Positions 1 to 7,467 are shown, numbered from the stretch's first letter. The stretch is DNA of 13,421 nucleotides from CAWGCE01 sp964480915 (GCA_964480915.1 CAYZRS010000104.1:1-13421); one strand, 5' to 3'. The notes: generated by a model not told the origin, from the letters alone. Numbers and translations: made by a program.

Positions 1-40
1 TTGACCGCCCGAGTCTGGGGACAGACTCGGCTACGTGACG
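1..40 (-). repeat. REP-like hairpin repeat, copy A (at window edge)
   Basis: A perfect 9-bp inverted repeat (CCGAGTCTG at 9-17, CAGACTCGG at 22-30) encloses a GGGA loop. Read on the minus strand, the hairpin is preceded directly by GTAG (complement of 31-34), the tetranucleotide typical of REP elements mobilised by REP-associated tyrosine transposases. All 40 bases recur exactly at 13382-13421. The leading TTGACCGCC is the right half of a second hairpin that is complete only in the other copy, so this copy is probably cut by the window edge. The repeat is directly visible; the REP assignment is inference. Confidence 0.75.
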
Positions 41-86
41 GTTGGGGAATCGGCACACGTCTTTCATCGCGTAGTTGCCCGTGAAA

Positions 87-143
87 CTGCCAAAATCGAC
101 GCGAATTTCGATAACGGATGAACGCCCCGGCCAATTTTGGCAG
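87..143. repeat. 10-bp inverted repeat with 37-bp loop upstream of the surface-protein gene
   Basis: CTGCCAAAAT at 87-96 is the exact reverse complement of ATTTTGGCAG at 134-143. It lies 100-156 bp before the ATG at 243. It could be the stem of a leader RNA, a paired operator site or the termini of a tiny mobile repeat; nothing else in the sequence decides. No other gene is seen in 41-242. Confidence 0.55.
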
Positions 144-214
144 GGAAGGAATCTTGTTGGATGGGGCGAGCTGTTTTTTGGCGGGCTCGTAACTAGTCAT
201 TACTCCTTCCGACA

Positions 215-234
215 GGCCAGAGAGGGCCAGAGAG
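215..234 (+). repeat. Tandem 10-bp duplication containing the ribosome-binding region
   Basis: GGCCAGAGAG occurs twice head to tail (215-224, 225-234), ending 8 nt before the ATG at 243. The purine-rich GAGAG of the second unit sits at a reasonable Shine-Dalgarno distance, and the first unit supplies a second, more distant copy. This spacing supports the ATG at 243 over the in-frame upstream codons starting at 75. Confidence 0.6.
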
Positions 235-242
235 TCAGCATT

Positions 243-1079
243 ATGAAACACCCACAGCAATCATCGCTGCCTAGTACCGTGGACTTCGACGTCGAGGCGC
301 TGGAAGCTCGCAGCATGCTGGCCGGTAATGTCGCGGTCGAGTTAAATTCGGCAGGTGACATCGTGGTCACCGGCGACAACGAAAGCAACAGTATCTCCAT
401 TCAATGCATCTGCGGTAATGCTAACAGTCCGCACCTGCGCGTCTTTTCTTCAGATAGTACGACGTCCATCAACAACATACTTCCCGAGGAAGGGTACTCC
501 GTAAATGTCCCTATTGACGTTTCTTCGCTGCGAGATTTGAAAATCAAAATGCGAGGCGGTACGGATCGCTTCTCGATTTCAGATGCGAGTGGGATGCGTA
601 ATGTGTCGGTTTCCATGGGCAGCGGTAATGATCGGTTCGATCTTACTCGCGGTGACCTGTCTGGAAATGTGAAAGTGCGGCTCGGTAGTGGCGAAACAGG
701 AGTTGGCCACGAGAGTCTCATCAACTTTGATCAAGGCGTCTTTTTCCTGGGCTCTTCCATTGACGGCAATGTGATCGTCCGGGGCAGTCGTACGCACGAT
801 GTCGTGAGCAACTCTGCCGAAGTCGGCGGGCGAATCAGTGTGGTCCTGGGCTCGGGAGACGATGGGGTTTCGTTCAGCGGAAATTCCGAACTACCGTCCA
901 CTGCGATCGCTGGCAAAGTATCCATCAAATTGGGAAGTGGCGACGATTATCTCTCCCTAAGAAGTTTTCGATTCGAAGAACAGTTCAGGGCCGATGGCGC
1001 GACCGGTAACGACGCGTTGTACAATACATCCAGTGTCTTCCAGGTTCCTGCAACTTTTAACGGCTTCGAAGAGCTGTGA
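243..1079 (+). CDS. Planctomycetal LEPR-type protein with GSGDD beta-repeats
   Basis: This is a 278-residue protein of unknown function. An open frame continues upstream to 75, but the ATG at 243 places the signature VEALEARSMLAGNV at residues 17-30, where planctomycetal extracellular proteins usually carry it near the N-terminus, and it follows a purine-rich RBS. The rest is predicted beta-rich, with repeated turns of the form G-[ST]-G-x-[DE]: GGTDR 105-109, GSGND 126-130, GSGET 148-152, GSGDD 203-207, GSGDD 231-235 and TGND 253-256. Each is followed by alternating hydrophobic residues, as in a beta-roll or beta-helix. The turns resemble RTX calcium-binding nonapeptides (GGxGxDxUx), but they are 20-55 residues apart rather than in tandem, so calcium binding is only a possibility. 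Export is likely from the signature; no classical hydrophobic signal peptide is visible. The gene is convergent with the CAT-like gene, 51 bp away. Confidence 0.75.
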   Translation: MKHPQQSSLPSTVDFDVEALEARSMLAGNVAVELNSAGDIVVTGDNESNSISIQCICGNANSPHLRVFSSDSTTSINNILPEEGYSVNVPIDVSSLRDLKIKMRGGTDRFSISDASGMRNVSVSMGSGNDRFDLTRGDLSGNVKVRLGSGETGVGHESLINFDQGVFFLGSSIDGNVIVRGSRTHDVVSNSAEVGGRISVVLGSGDDGVSFSGNSELPSTAIAGKVSIKLGSGDDYLSLRSFRFEEQFRADGATGNDALYNTSSVFQVPATFNGFEEL

Positions 1080-1130
1080 GTAAGGTGAACGGGAGCTCAA
1101 GCCGACATTGCTTTCGCCGCGGTAGGAAAA

Positions 1131-1748
1131 TCAAAGCAATTCCTGCAGAGCATCTACGTAGTGGCCCACATCCAGACCATCGACGAGCGCATGATGGACG
1201 TGGACCGACATGGGCATCACTCTGACGCCATTCGTTTCCGTCATTTTCCCAAACGAGATTTTGGGCGCGCTGTCCGCGGCGCTGAAATGACGCGCGTGGG
1301 AAAGGGAGGTGAACTTGAGCCATGGGAGGGACGAGTAGTGAATTACGCACTCATTCGATTCCACAGGAAACAGCCGAGTCGAGTTCCGAACCGCGTTTGT
1401 CACGGCGATCGCATGGGCGTGAAAGCGATCGAAATCGGCATGGAAGTCCATATAGGAAAAGCCAAAGCTGCCGTCCGATCTGGGGATCGTCGGGGAGGCA
1501 TTCACGGTTTCGTATTCGTAGACCTCGGCCGCGAAGATTCTTAGCTTAAAGGCTCGGACCGAATTCGCGGCGGTCAGCGATTTGTGCAAGTAATTTAGGA
1601 AGAAGGAATGGCCCTGGGACTTCGATTCTTGATAGGTCCGCGTGCAATCGACTTCGACCGTCACGCTGTGGAACGGCTCGTCAAATTGGCGAAAGAACTC
1701 GAAATGCTCTTTGCGATTCCAGGTTTCCAAGTCGACTTTGGTTTTCAC
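1131..1748 (-). CDS. Chloramphenicol acetyltransferase-like (type A CAT fold) enzyme
   Basis: This 205-residue protein aligns over its whole length with type A chloramphenicol acetyltransferases (usually about 210-220 residues), cytosolic trimers that transfer acetyl from acetyl-CoA to a hydroxyl. The N-terminal block ETWNRKEHFEFFR (8-20) matches the CAT block NW-x-R-[RK]-EHFEFYR, including the Arg that salt-bridges the active-site Asp. The C-terminal block SLPWLKFTSL (140-149) and the signature VHVHHALVDGLDVG (182-195) follow, giving catalytic His186 with Asp190 in HxxxDG. The catalytic centre therefore looks intact. Whether chloramphenicol is the substrate cannot be told; environmental members are often uncharacterised. 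The start is GTG at 1748, the only start codon after an in-frame TGA, with an AGGA-rich stretch upstream. The gene is divergent from the ycaQ-like gene. Confidence 0.85.
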   Translation of the reverse strand: MKTKVDLETWNRKEHFEFFRQFDEPFHSVTVEVDCTRTYQESKSQGHSFFLNYLHKSLTAANSVRAFKLRIFAAEVYEYETVNASPTIPRSDGSFGFSYMDFHADFDRFHAHAIAVTNAVRNSTRLFPVESNECVIHYSSLPWLKFTSLSHARHFSAADSAPKISFGKMTETNGVRVMPMSVHVHHALVDGLDVGHYVDALQELL

Positions 1749-1870
1749 GGTGCTCTTCGTCCTAGTTCAATCAATCGAGACTGGGAATCACGAATCTAGC
1801 GAATGGCCAGCACTTACCGAAGCGGTCCGGAACAAAATTCGAATTCAACGACGGCCTCTACAAATACCGC

Positions 1871-1898
1871 GGCGAAACGACAGCTGTCGTTATTCGCC
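1871..1898. promoter_or_regulatory. Strong bulged palindrome between the divergent CAT-like and ycaQ-like genes
   Basis: GGCGAAACGACAG (1871-1883) abuts its reverse complement CTGTCGT...TTCGCC (1884-1898). There is no loop, and the only break is two extra bases (TA, 1891-1892) in the right arm, giving 13 paired positions around a central CAGCTG. It lies 123 bp from the CAT start and 84 bp from the ycaQ-like start, inside a 233-bp divergent intergenic region with no other gene. It could be a shared operator or another dispersed palindromic repeat. Confidence 0.5.
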
Positions 1899-1966
1899 AC
1901 TTCCGGCTCCACCGATTTATTCCGTGTCCTCCTAGCGCGGCCCGTTGTGGGACGGTGCGGTCCGTT

Positions 1967-1980
1967 GGAGACTGAGGAGG
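1967..1980 (+). promoter_or_regulatory. Ribosome-binding region with AGGAGG abnormally close to the start
   Basis: A full AGGAGG (1975-1980) is separated from the ATG at 1982 by one base, well below the usual 5-9. A second GGAG at 1967-1970 lies 11 nt from the ATG and may be the functional site. Start codons further in (TTG 2018, GTG 2021) would remove the conserved N-terminal helix, so the ATG is kept. Confidence 0.5.
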
Positions 1981-1981
1981 C

Positions 1982-3181
1982 ATGAACCTATCGCTCTCCA
2001 TCCAACAAGCCAGAAAATTGGTGCTGCTCTCACAGCGCGTTCCGCCGCCGAAGCGGGTCGGTTCTGCGGTTGCCGCGACACTCGCGGCGATTGAGCATCT
2101 GGGATATGTCCAGATCGATACCATTTCCGTGGTGCAGCGGGCCCACCACCATACTCTGTGGAATCGCAACCCTCGTTACCAAACGTGTCAGTTGGATCAG
2201 CTGCTGGCCGAAAGGCAAGTGTTTGAATATTGGTCTCATGCGGCTGCCTATCTGCCGTTTCGCGATTACCGATTCAGCCTGCCTCGGAAGCGGGCCCTTG
2301 CGCGGGGGGAGCAAAAACATTGGTATGAGCGCGATCAGCGATTGATGAAGCGAGTGCTGAAGCGCATCGCGGCCGAAGGCCCTTTGATGGCCAAAGACTT
2401 TGAGCATGCCGGCAAGCAGCCGGGTGACTGGAAGACCAAGCCGGCCAAGCGGGCGCTAGAATGTTTGTTCATGCAAGGCGAACTGATGGTGCCTCGCCGG
2501 GTGAATTTCCACAAAGTCTATGATCTGACCGAGCGGGTCTTGCCGCCCGGTACCGATACTACGATTCCTGATCCAGATGAAATGGCCCGCTTTCTGATCA
2601 CGGGTTATTTGCGCTGCAACGGATTGGGTCGGCCGGCCGAAATGGCCTATTTGCGCAATGACACCAAGGCAGTCGTGGCTGCAACCGTGCAGGACATGCT
2701 GGCGACGGGCGAATTGCAGCAAGTAAAAGTAGCCGACGGAATTTACGTCGTGTCGCCAGATTCTTTGGAGCTGCTGAAGAGGCCGCTCGCGCGCAGCAAG
2801 TTGAAGATACTCTCTCCGTTTGACAACCTTGTGATTCAGCGCAAACGACTGCAGACGCTGTTCGGGTTCGATTATCTGATTGAGTGCTATGTTCCTGAGC
2901 CCAAGCGCCGCTATGGATATTTCTCGCTACCGATTCTGTGGGATGGGCGACTGGTGGCTCGCATGGACTGCAAAGCGGATCGGAAAGCAGCACTGCTGCA
3001 TATTCACCATTTGGCACTAGAACCGACGCTTGTGAAACCCGAGAAGTTCTTTTCGCCCCTGTGCAAAGAATTGACTTCATTCCTAAAATTCAATGACTGT
3101 GACAAGCTGCAGCTGCACAGGACCTCGCCGGCTAAGTTCAAGCGTGAGTTGCAGCGGTTGTTCCGCGATGTGACGCCGTGA
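1982..3181 (+). CDS. ycaQ: YcaQ/AlkX-type winged-helix DNA glycosylase (HTH_42 family)
   Basis: This 399-residue protein matches the HTH_42/YcaQ family (about 400 residues) from end to end. The N-terminus (LSLSIQQARKLVLLSQ) fits the family, and VQIDTISVVQRAHHHTLWNRNP at 43-64 contains the Q-hydrophobic-D motif (Q44, I45, D46) that marks the YcaQ branch, as opposed to the QxQ of AlkZ. EYWSHAAAYLP (82-92) is another conserved block. E. coli YcaQ removes N7-alkylguanine adducts and unhooks interstrand crosslinks such as those from nitrogen mustards; the same activity is inferred here. AlkZ relatives give self-resistance to crosslinking natural products. The start is supported by homology although the Shine-Dalgarno spacing is odd. 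The gene is divergent from the CAT-like gene, with 233 bp and a large palindrome between, and appears to be transcribed alone. Confidence 0.88.
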   Translation: MNLSLSIQQARKLVLLSQRVPPPKRVGSAVAATLAAIEHLGYVQIDTISVVQRAHHHTLWNRNPRYQTCQLDQLLAERQVFEYWSHAAAYLPFRDYRFSLPRKRALARGEQKHWYERDQRLMKRVLKRIAAEGPLMAKDFEHAGKQPGDWKTKPAKRALECLFMQGELMVPRRVNFHKVYDLTERVLPPGTDTTIPDPDEMARFLITGYLRCNGLGRPAEMAYLRNDTKAVVAATVQDMLATGELQQVKVADGIYVVSPDSLELLKRPLARSKLKILSPFDNLVIQRKRLQTLFGFDYLIECYVPEPKRRYGYFSLPILWDGRLVARMDCKADRKAALLHIHHLALEPTLVKPEKFFSPLCKELTSFLKFNDCDKLQLHRTSPAKFKRELQRLFRDVTP

Positions 3182-3300
3182 ATGGGGCGCTCAGACCGAA
3201 ACACGCAGAGTTTGGACAGCTCGAGATAAGATGGAAGCGGTTGCCGGGTTGTTCGTATTGGCGGATTGGTTTGCTCCGATTTTGAACGAGATCGTCAGTT

Positions 3301-3335
3301 GTCGCCGCGGGAGAGGCGACTTAGTCTAAACTAAG
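3301..3335. other. Two consecutive hairpins in the ycaQ-like/TPR intergenic region
   Basis: GTCGCC (3301-3306) pairs with GGCGAC (3315-3320) across an 8-nt loop. Sharing C3320, CTTAGT (3320-3325) pairs with ACTAAG (3330-3335) across CTAA. They lie 119 bp after the ycaQ-like stop and 73 bp before the ATG at 3409. No U-run follows, so an intrinsic terminator is not supported; a leader structure or dispersed repeat is possible. Nothing else was recognised in 3182-3408. Confidence 0.35.
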
Positions 3336-3408
3336 GGCAAATAGAGGTTGTTCTACCCTCATCCCGCATTTGTCCTCCCGACTACCTTGTGTGCACTGGT
3401 CGATCCTG

Positions 3409-4524
3409 ATGTTTCTTGACGTTCCAAAAAATTCGCAGACTGCAATCCATCGATGGCAATGCTCGTTGTTGGCCGTTGCCCTATTGGCGATTTGCTGCGA
3501 CCGTTTGCCGGCACAGGAAGCGGCCGGTATCGGTGAGGTTGCTGCCAAGCAGTTCTTCAAAGAGGGCATGGCAGCGGCCCGCGAACAAGAATTTGTCGCA
3601 GCGGCCAAGAAGTTTTTACAAGCGATCGAAGCGGATGACAGTCGTCCCGAATACAAGGCGGCACTCAGCGCCGTCTATCTCGAATTGTCCAAGACGGACG
3701 CTGCCTGGAAACAAGTCCGCGAAGCGATGAAAACGGGCGCTGGCGATCCTCGAGTCGCCAGCCAGCTGTTTGCGGTTTGGAATGCGTATGGAACCAAGGG
3801 ACTTTTCCAAGCCGGCACTGTCCAAAGCTCGATCCGAAACACGCTCGGCCAACCCGACCGGCTCAACAAGTCGGGCAACAATGAACGTTGGTTCTACGAC
3901 TACATGGGGATCGATTGGGCCGACGGGCTGTTGTATTCAACGATCGACTTGCGAGGCATCGTCCCCTCCAACATGCGACCGCTGGCTCAATTGCGGCTTG
4001 ATCCCGACAGTCGCTGGCGAGTCGAGTTCCGCGTGACCGATCGTTCGCAAATCACAACGCGCTACTTCGTCCCCAAGTCGGCCGCCCAACTGGCGGTGAA
4101 GGGTGACGAAGCGGACGCGGGATCTGAAGAGTCGATCGCGACGGTACCAGAACAGTTTGTCATCCAACGAATCTTTCAGTTGGTCGAGCAGGGTGTTTCG
4201 GGGCGGCAGTGGATGGAGCAAATGCAGCGTGCAGCAAAACGGGCCAATCCGGATATCGAATGGAACGTCCTCGAGGAAACGGATGACCGGCTGATCTACG
4301 AATGGCGACAGGCGCAGGCCGAGTCTTGGCCGGCTCGTCACGAAATTGCGCTGGTGATGACCGACGCTCGCGACTTGCACCACGCGGCCTACTCGGACGC
4401 CGTCAATCAACTGACCGATGAATCGAAGCAGGAGTGGCTGGAGATTTTCTCGACAGCGAAGCTCCATCGCTACGAACGCAAGTCGGAATCGATCCCGAAA
4501 AAATCACTCGCACCGGCCAAATAG
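3409..4524 (+). CDS. Exported TPR protein with a BamE-like 'GQPDR' segment
   Basis: This is a 371-residue hypothetical protein when started at ATG 3409. The frame is open to a TTG at 3370, but ATG 3409 puts a clean signal peptide at the N-terminus: a polar/basic stretch to R15, the hydrophobic core CSLLAVALLAICC (18-30), then LPA before Q36, a likely signal peptidase site. No lipobox was assigned. Residues 43-113 are amphipathic helices in a TPR-like pattern (FFKEGMAAAREQEFVAAAKKFLQAIEAD, then a second unit with ALSAVYLEL). Residues 138-185 contain TLGQPDR, an aromatic WFYDYMGIDWADG and LRG, reminiscent of the small BamE/OmlA-type outer-membrane fold; this comparison is weak. The C-terminal 120 residues are unassigned. 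A periplasmic or envelope role is inferred. No Shine-Dalgarno is evident. It is convergent with the giant membrane protein. Confidence 0.7.
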   Translation: MFLDVPKNSQTAIHRWQCSLLAVALLAICCDRLPAQEAAGIGEVAAKQFFKEGMAAAREQEFVAAAKKFLQAIEADDSRPEYKAALSAVYLELSKTDAAWKQVREAMKTGAGDPRVASQLFAVWNAYGTKGLFQAGTVQSSIRNTLGQPDRLNKSGNNERWFYDYMGIDWADGLLYSTIDLRGIVPSNMRPLAQLRLDPDSRWRVEFRVTDRSQITTRYFVPKSAAQLAVKGDEADAGSEESIATVPEQFVIQRIFQLVEQGVSGRQWMEQMQRAAKRANPDIEWNVLEETDDRLIYEWRQAQAESWPARHEIALVMTDARDLHHAAYSDAVNQLTDESKQEWLEIFSTAKLHRYERKSESIPKKSLAPAK

Positions 4525-4838
4525 TTGTGCTTCCGCAAGCCCAGCCAGTGAGCCCAAATTCGACGTAAGTGACTTTAGCATCAATTCGAGAGTCATGTCA
4601 TCGACAACGGGTGTTGTCGGCCGCTGAAAGAATCGCAAAAGTGTTCGCGAGAATCCTGTCCGATAAAGCGAACGAATGGCCTCCGACAAGGGTGTTCCGA
4701 AAAAGCGGAGCAAGAAACCGGATTCACAGGATCGGCTGGTGTCGGTACGAAAAGAACCCGCCGAACAGCCTGGGGGCCTGCTCGGCGGGCGTTATCTGGC
4801 CGGCAAAAAAGTCGACCAAACAAATCTCTTCCTGCGGC
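4525..4838. other. Convergent intergenic region, no gene recognised
   Basis: This stretch separates two converging genes. It holds a small hairpin, CGACAAC (4602-4608) with GTTGTCG (4613-4619) around GGGT, and the minus-strand terminator at 4750-4789. Short open frames cross it on both strands, but none shows a recognisable family, RBS or conserved pattern. No U-tract terminator for the plus-strand TPR gene was found. Confidence 0.5.
4750..4789 (-). terminator. Intrinsic terminator of the giant membrane-protein gene
   Basis: CCCGCCGAACAG (4757-4768) pairs with CTGCTCGGCGGG (4778-4789): a 12-bp GC-rich stem with one mismatch and a 9-nt loop. Read on the minus strand, the hairpin is followed directly by TTCTTTT (4756-4750), as expected of a Rho-independent terminator. 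It starts about 50 nt beyond the stop of the minus-strand gene. Confidence 0.8.
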
Positions 4839-7388
4839 TCAGCGCCAACGCAGTACGCGGAATACTCCGCGGCCTTCTTGAATATGGGCCGGTAGATCTG
4901 CGATGCGATCGCGATAGATGCTCAGCAGTACCGCCGTCACAAAGAAGGTTCCGCCGCCCACCATCATCACCATCGAGACACTCTGCAGTTGGCCAGGCCA
5001 TTGCACCAACGATAGCAGCGAGACGACACACGTCGTGAGGAGTCCCGCTCCGCAGATGGTCGTCGAGCGAATGCGGCAAGCACATCCCAATCCGAATAAG
5101 GTAAGCCCAATTAGGATGGCAGCGATTTCGTGGAAGAGCATCCAATTCCAATCGGAACTGACCTCGAACGAACGGTAGTAGACCAATCCAATCCCAACGG
5201 GAATCGTGGACAGCAGGCTTCCCAGAAAAAGGCTGGCGGTCGCTCCGTCGTCTTCCTTCTCCCCTTCGCGATACCAGGCCGCATGACCGATGACGAGTAG
5301 TGTCAAGCCGACCAACATTGCCACCAGTTCCACTTTGTGGCCCCAGTGAGCTGTGATGAGGCTGTTGCCAATGCAGGCGGTAACAATCGCTACAGCAAAA
5401 CCTTCGGCTCGAAACAACAGGCGCCAACTATGGCGAACGGTGAGCAGTCCGGCGAGCATGATACCCAGCAACTGGCCACCCATGACCCACAGCAGTCGGA
5501 TGTCCGTATGCTGATTGGCCAGTCGGCTAAAGGCGAGCAAAATGCCAAACACAACGCCTACCGTCACAAGAGCGTTTGCAGCGATCTCGAACGAATCTTT
5601 GCGGTAGACTGTTTTGCCCGTTGTCAGGTCGCTGACGCTTTCTCGCCGCACCGCATTCACAATGGCGAGGATCACCCCCGTGAATGTGGTCGCCAGCGGA
5701 ATGGAGTAATCAAAGCTGAGCCCGGCCAGTGACATTAGATTGCAGGTCGAGCCAGTGGCTGCCGCGTAGCCAAGCATGCGATCCACACCCGTGGGCCGAT
5801 GGCGCGAAGCGATCAAGTAGCTTGTCGCCGCCGCGGCGAAAATGCTCGCCCAAGTGAAATGACCGTCCCAAGCTCCGACGCCACGATCAATCGTTAAGCC
5901 CACCAAGCAAAACAGCAGCGAGGAGACTCCCCACGACGCGGCCTTCGTCGCAGCGCTACTGTGTTGCGAGTTTCTATTTGCCAGCGACCACGTGATGAAG
6001 GCCACAGGGACCAGGAATCCGAGCACCGCGAAAAGGTCGATCGAGTCGAAACCGAGGACGATCGCCACACTCAACGCCGAAAGCGTGCCAAGGACCGCGG
6101 CGACGGCTAAGAAACCGTTGCCTGACGGCGTAACGTTCGTCGCCGTTGGCGTCGCATCACAAAAACGGAGATAAGTTGTCGCGCTGGCGACTGCGGTCAT
6201 GGCCAGTTGAACGACAACCAGCCACGATGCCTGCTCGAAAACGAAGCTCGTCGGGCTCGGCTGAAATTGCGCAACGAATTGTGCAAGTCCAAAGAAGATC
6301 AGACCGGTGACGGTCAGTTCGATCGGAAAGTCTTGTGGGCGGTTTCTCGAAACCGTGGTCCCCGTTACTTCATTTTCATCGGTCGAGATGTTTGAAAAAC
6401 GGAACAAATTGACCATCGTCACTGCCAAACTGATGGCGATGGCGAAATGGGGTAGCCGCAGGCTAATCGAAAATAGGTCGAGCAGGCAGAAGGCGCTCCA
6501 GATCGCTAAGCCGGTCGCTGACAGCCAGTAGCGGTTTCGAGATACCAAGGATTGACCGATAAATCCGATGGCCGAAAGGGATACGAGAGTGAGTGCCCAG
6601 ACTTTCTGCATGCTGTCGGTCGCTAGCGCCGGCGATATCAAGAATGAAAAATGCTCATGCAGCAAGGCGGCCACTTGTCCTGACGCCAAGATGGCCAACC
6701 CGCCGCTGAGTGTGGCAATTCCCGCGCGGTGAAATGCCTTGCCAAATGTCTCTCGTGAAAAATCACCTTCGTTGCTTTCAAACAGCAGTTCGACATGAAT
6801 GCAAACCCATCCCATCACGACCAAGAACGTCGCTGGTGGTAGCAATTCCCAAAAGTGACCAACTGCTTGGTCGGCCAAGAAGAGCATTCCAGTCATCACG
6901 ATTCCGCCCACGAGCGCGTAAACAAAAACCGGTCGACGCAAAACGCGAGCAACGAAGGCGTAAATGGCACAGCAGATGGCTGCCGGGATCCACAGATGGC
7001 CTCCGTTAGAGATCGTGATGAGTCCCTGAGCATCATAGAACCAAAGATTGAGCGGCATCGCCAGCGCCGCCAACAACGTCATCCCGTTACCGGCCAATTC
7101 GTAACGGCTGTATCGCAGCAGACCGATGCCGATCCCCATGACCGACAACGTCGTGATTCCCATCATGGAGGCCACGACGATCGGATTTTTGAAAACACCG
7201 ATCGACCAAAGCCAACCGACAAAGCCGAGTACCAGCAGCCCGCCGCCACAGGCCATCATGCGCTGCAGCGTTTGCGGACTGAGGATTTGATCGATGAGTG
7301 AAGCGCCGTTCGTGGCTGGTGCATTTGGACAGGTGCCGCCTGCCGAAACTGCGGTCGCCTCCGGTTCTTGAAAGTCGTCTGTCGTCAT
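4839..7388 (-). CDS. Giant polytopic membrane protein of unknown function (about 26 helices)
   Basis: This 849-residue protein is almost entirely hydrophobic helices. After a hydrophilic N-terminus (1-40), one helix follows another from about residue 44 (ACGGGLLVLGFVGWLWSIGV) to about 838 (VMMVGGGTFFVTAVLLSIYR). By eye there are about 26 helices with short loops and no large soluble domain. No transporter motif, nucleotide-binding site, glycosyltransferase Asp pair or redox motif is visible. It resembles the long uncharacterised multi-pass proteins common in planctomycetes, but no family can be named. The start is ATG 7388 with a strong GGGGAG at 7400-7395 and a 6-nt spacer. A near-consensus sigma-54 promoter lies 53 nt further upstream and a terminator follows the stop, so it appears to be a single-gene unit controlled by the divergent activator. 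Confidence 0.85.
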   Translation of the reverse strand: MTTDDFQEPEATAVSAGGTCPNAPATNGASLIDQILSPQTLQRMMACGGGLLVLGFVGWLWSIGVFKNPIVVASMMGITTLSVMGIGIGLLRYSRYELAGNGMTLLAALAMPLNLWFYDAQGLITISNGGHLWIPAAICCAIYAFVARVLRRPVFVYALVGGIVMTGMLFLADQAVGHFWELLPPATFLVVMGWVCIHVELLFESNEGDFSRETFGKAFHRAGIATLSGGLAILASGQVAALLHEHFSFLISPALATDSMQKVWALTLVSLSAIGFIGQSLVSRNRYWLSATGLAIWSAFCLLDLFSISLRLPHFAIAISLAVTMVNLFRFSNISTDENEVTGTTVSRNRPQDFPIELTVTGLIFFGLAQFVAQFQPSPTSFVFEQASWLVVVQLAMTAVASATTYLRFCDATPTATNVTPSGNGFLAVAAVLGTLSALSVAIVLGFDSIDLFAVLGFLVPVAFITWSLANRNSQHSSAATKAASWGVSSLLFCLVGLTIDRGVGAWDGHFTWASIFAAAATSYLIASRHRPTGVDRMLGYAAATGSTCNLMSLAGLSFDYSIPLATTFTGVILAIVNAVRRESVSDLTTGKTVYRKDSFEIAANALVTVGVVFGILLAFSRLANQHTDIRLLWVMGGQLLGIMLAGLLTVRHSWRLLFRAEGFAVAIVTACIGNSLITAHWGHKVELVAMLVGLTLLVIGHAAWYREGEKEDDGATASLFLGSLLSTIPVGIGLVYYRSFEVSSDWNWMLFHEIAAILIGLTLFGLGCACRIRSTTICGAGLLTTCVVSLLSLVQWPGQLQSVSMVMMVGGGTFFVTAVLLSIYRDRIADLPAHIQEGRGVFRVLRWR

Positions 7389-7450
7389 TGCGTTCTCCCC
7401 AGATAGAACTTGGTTGCCAATAGAAATGGACTGTCGGTTCTGGTTCTCTA

Positions 7451-7467
7451 TGGCAATGGGCGTGCCG
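7451..7467 (-). promoter_or_regulatory. Predicted sigma-54 promoter of the membrane-protein gene
   Basis: The minus strand reads CGGCACGCCCATTGCC. Against the sigma-54 consensus TGGCACG-N4-TTGCW it matches 10 of 12 fixed positions, including the invariant GG (7466-7465) and GC (7454-7453) with the required 10-bp spacing. The predicted start is about 7441, giving a 53-nt leader containing the GGGGAG ribosome site. The plus strand also shows GG-N10-GC here, as the motif is partly symmetric, but matches only about 8 of 12. A sigma-54 activator gene lies next door. The motif is seen; promoter activity is inferred. Confidence 0.7.

Noticed and set aside
1161..1544. 127-codon plus-strand open frame opposite the CAT-like gene
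   Set aside because: It is entirely antisense to a well-supported enzyme, Arg-rich and without family resemblance.
5337..5732. 131-codon plus-strand open frame opposite the membrane-protein gene
   Set aside because: It lies within the antisense of a continuous multi-helix protein and has composition typical of a shadow frame.
7451..7467. Plus-strand reading of the sigma-54 element as a promoter for the activator gene itself
   Set aside because: It keeps GG-N10-GC only because the motif is partly symmetric; about 8 of 12 positions match versus 10 of 12 on the minus strand, and the leader would be about 130 nt.
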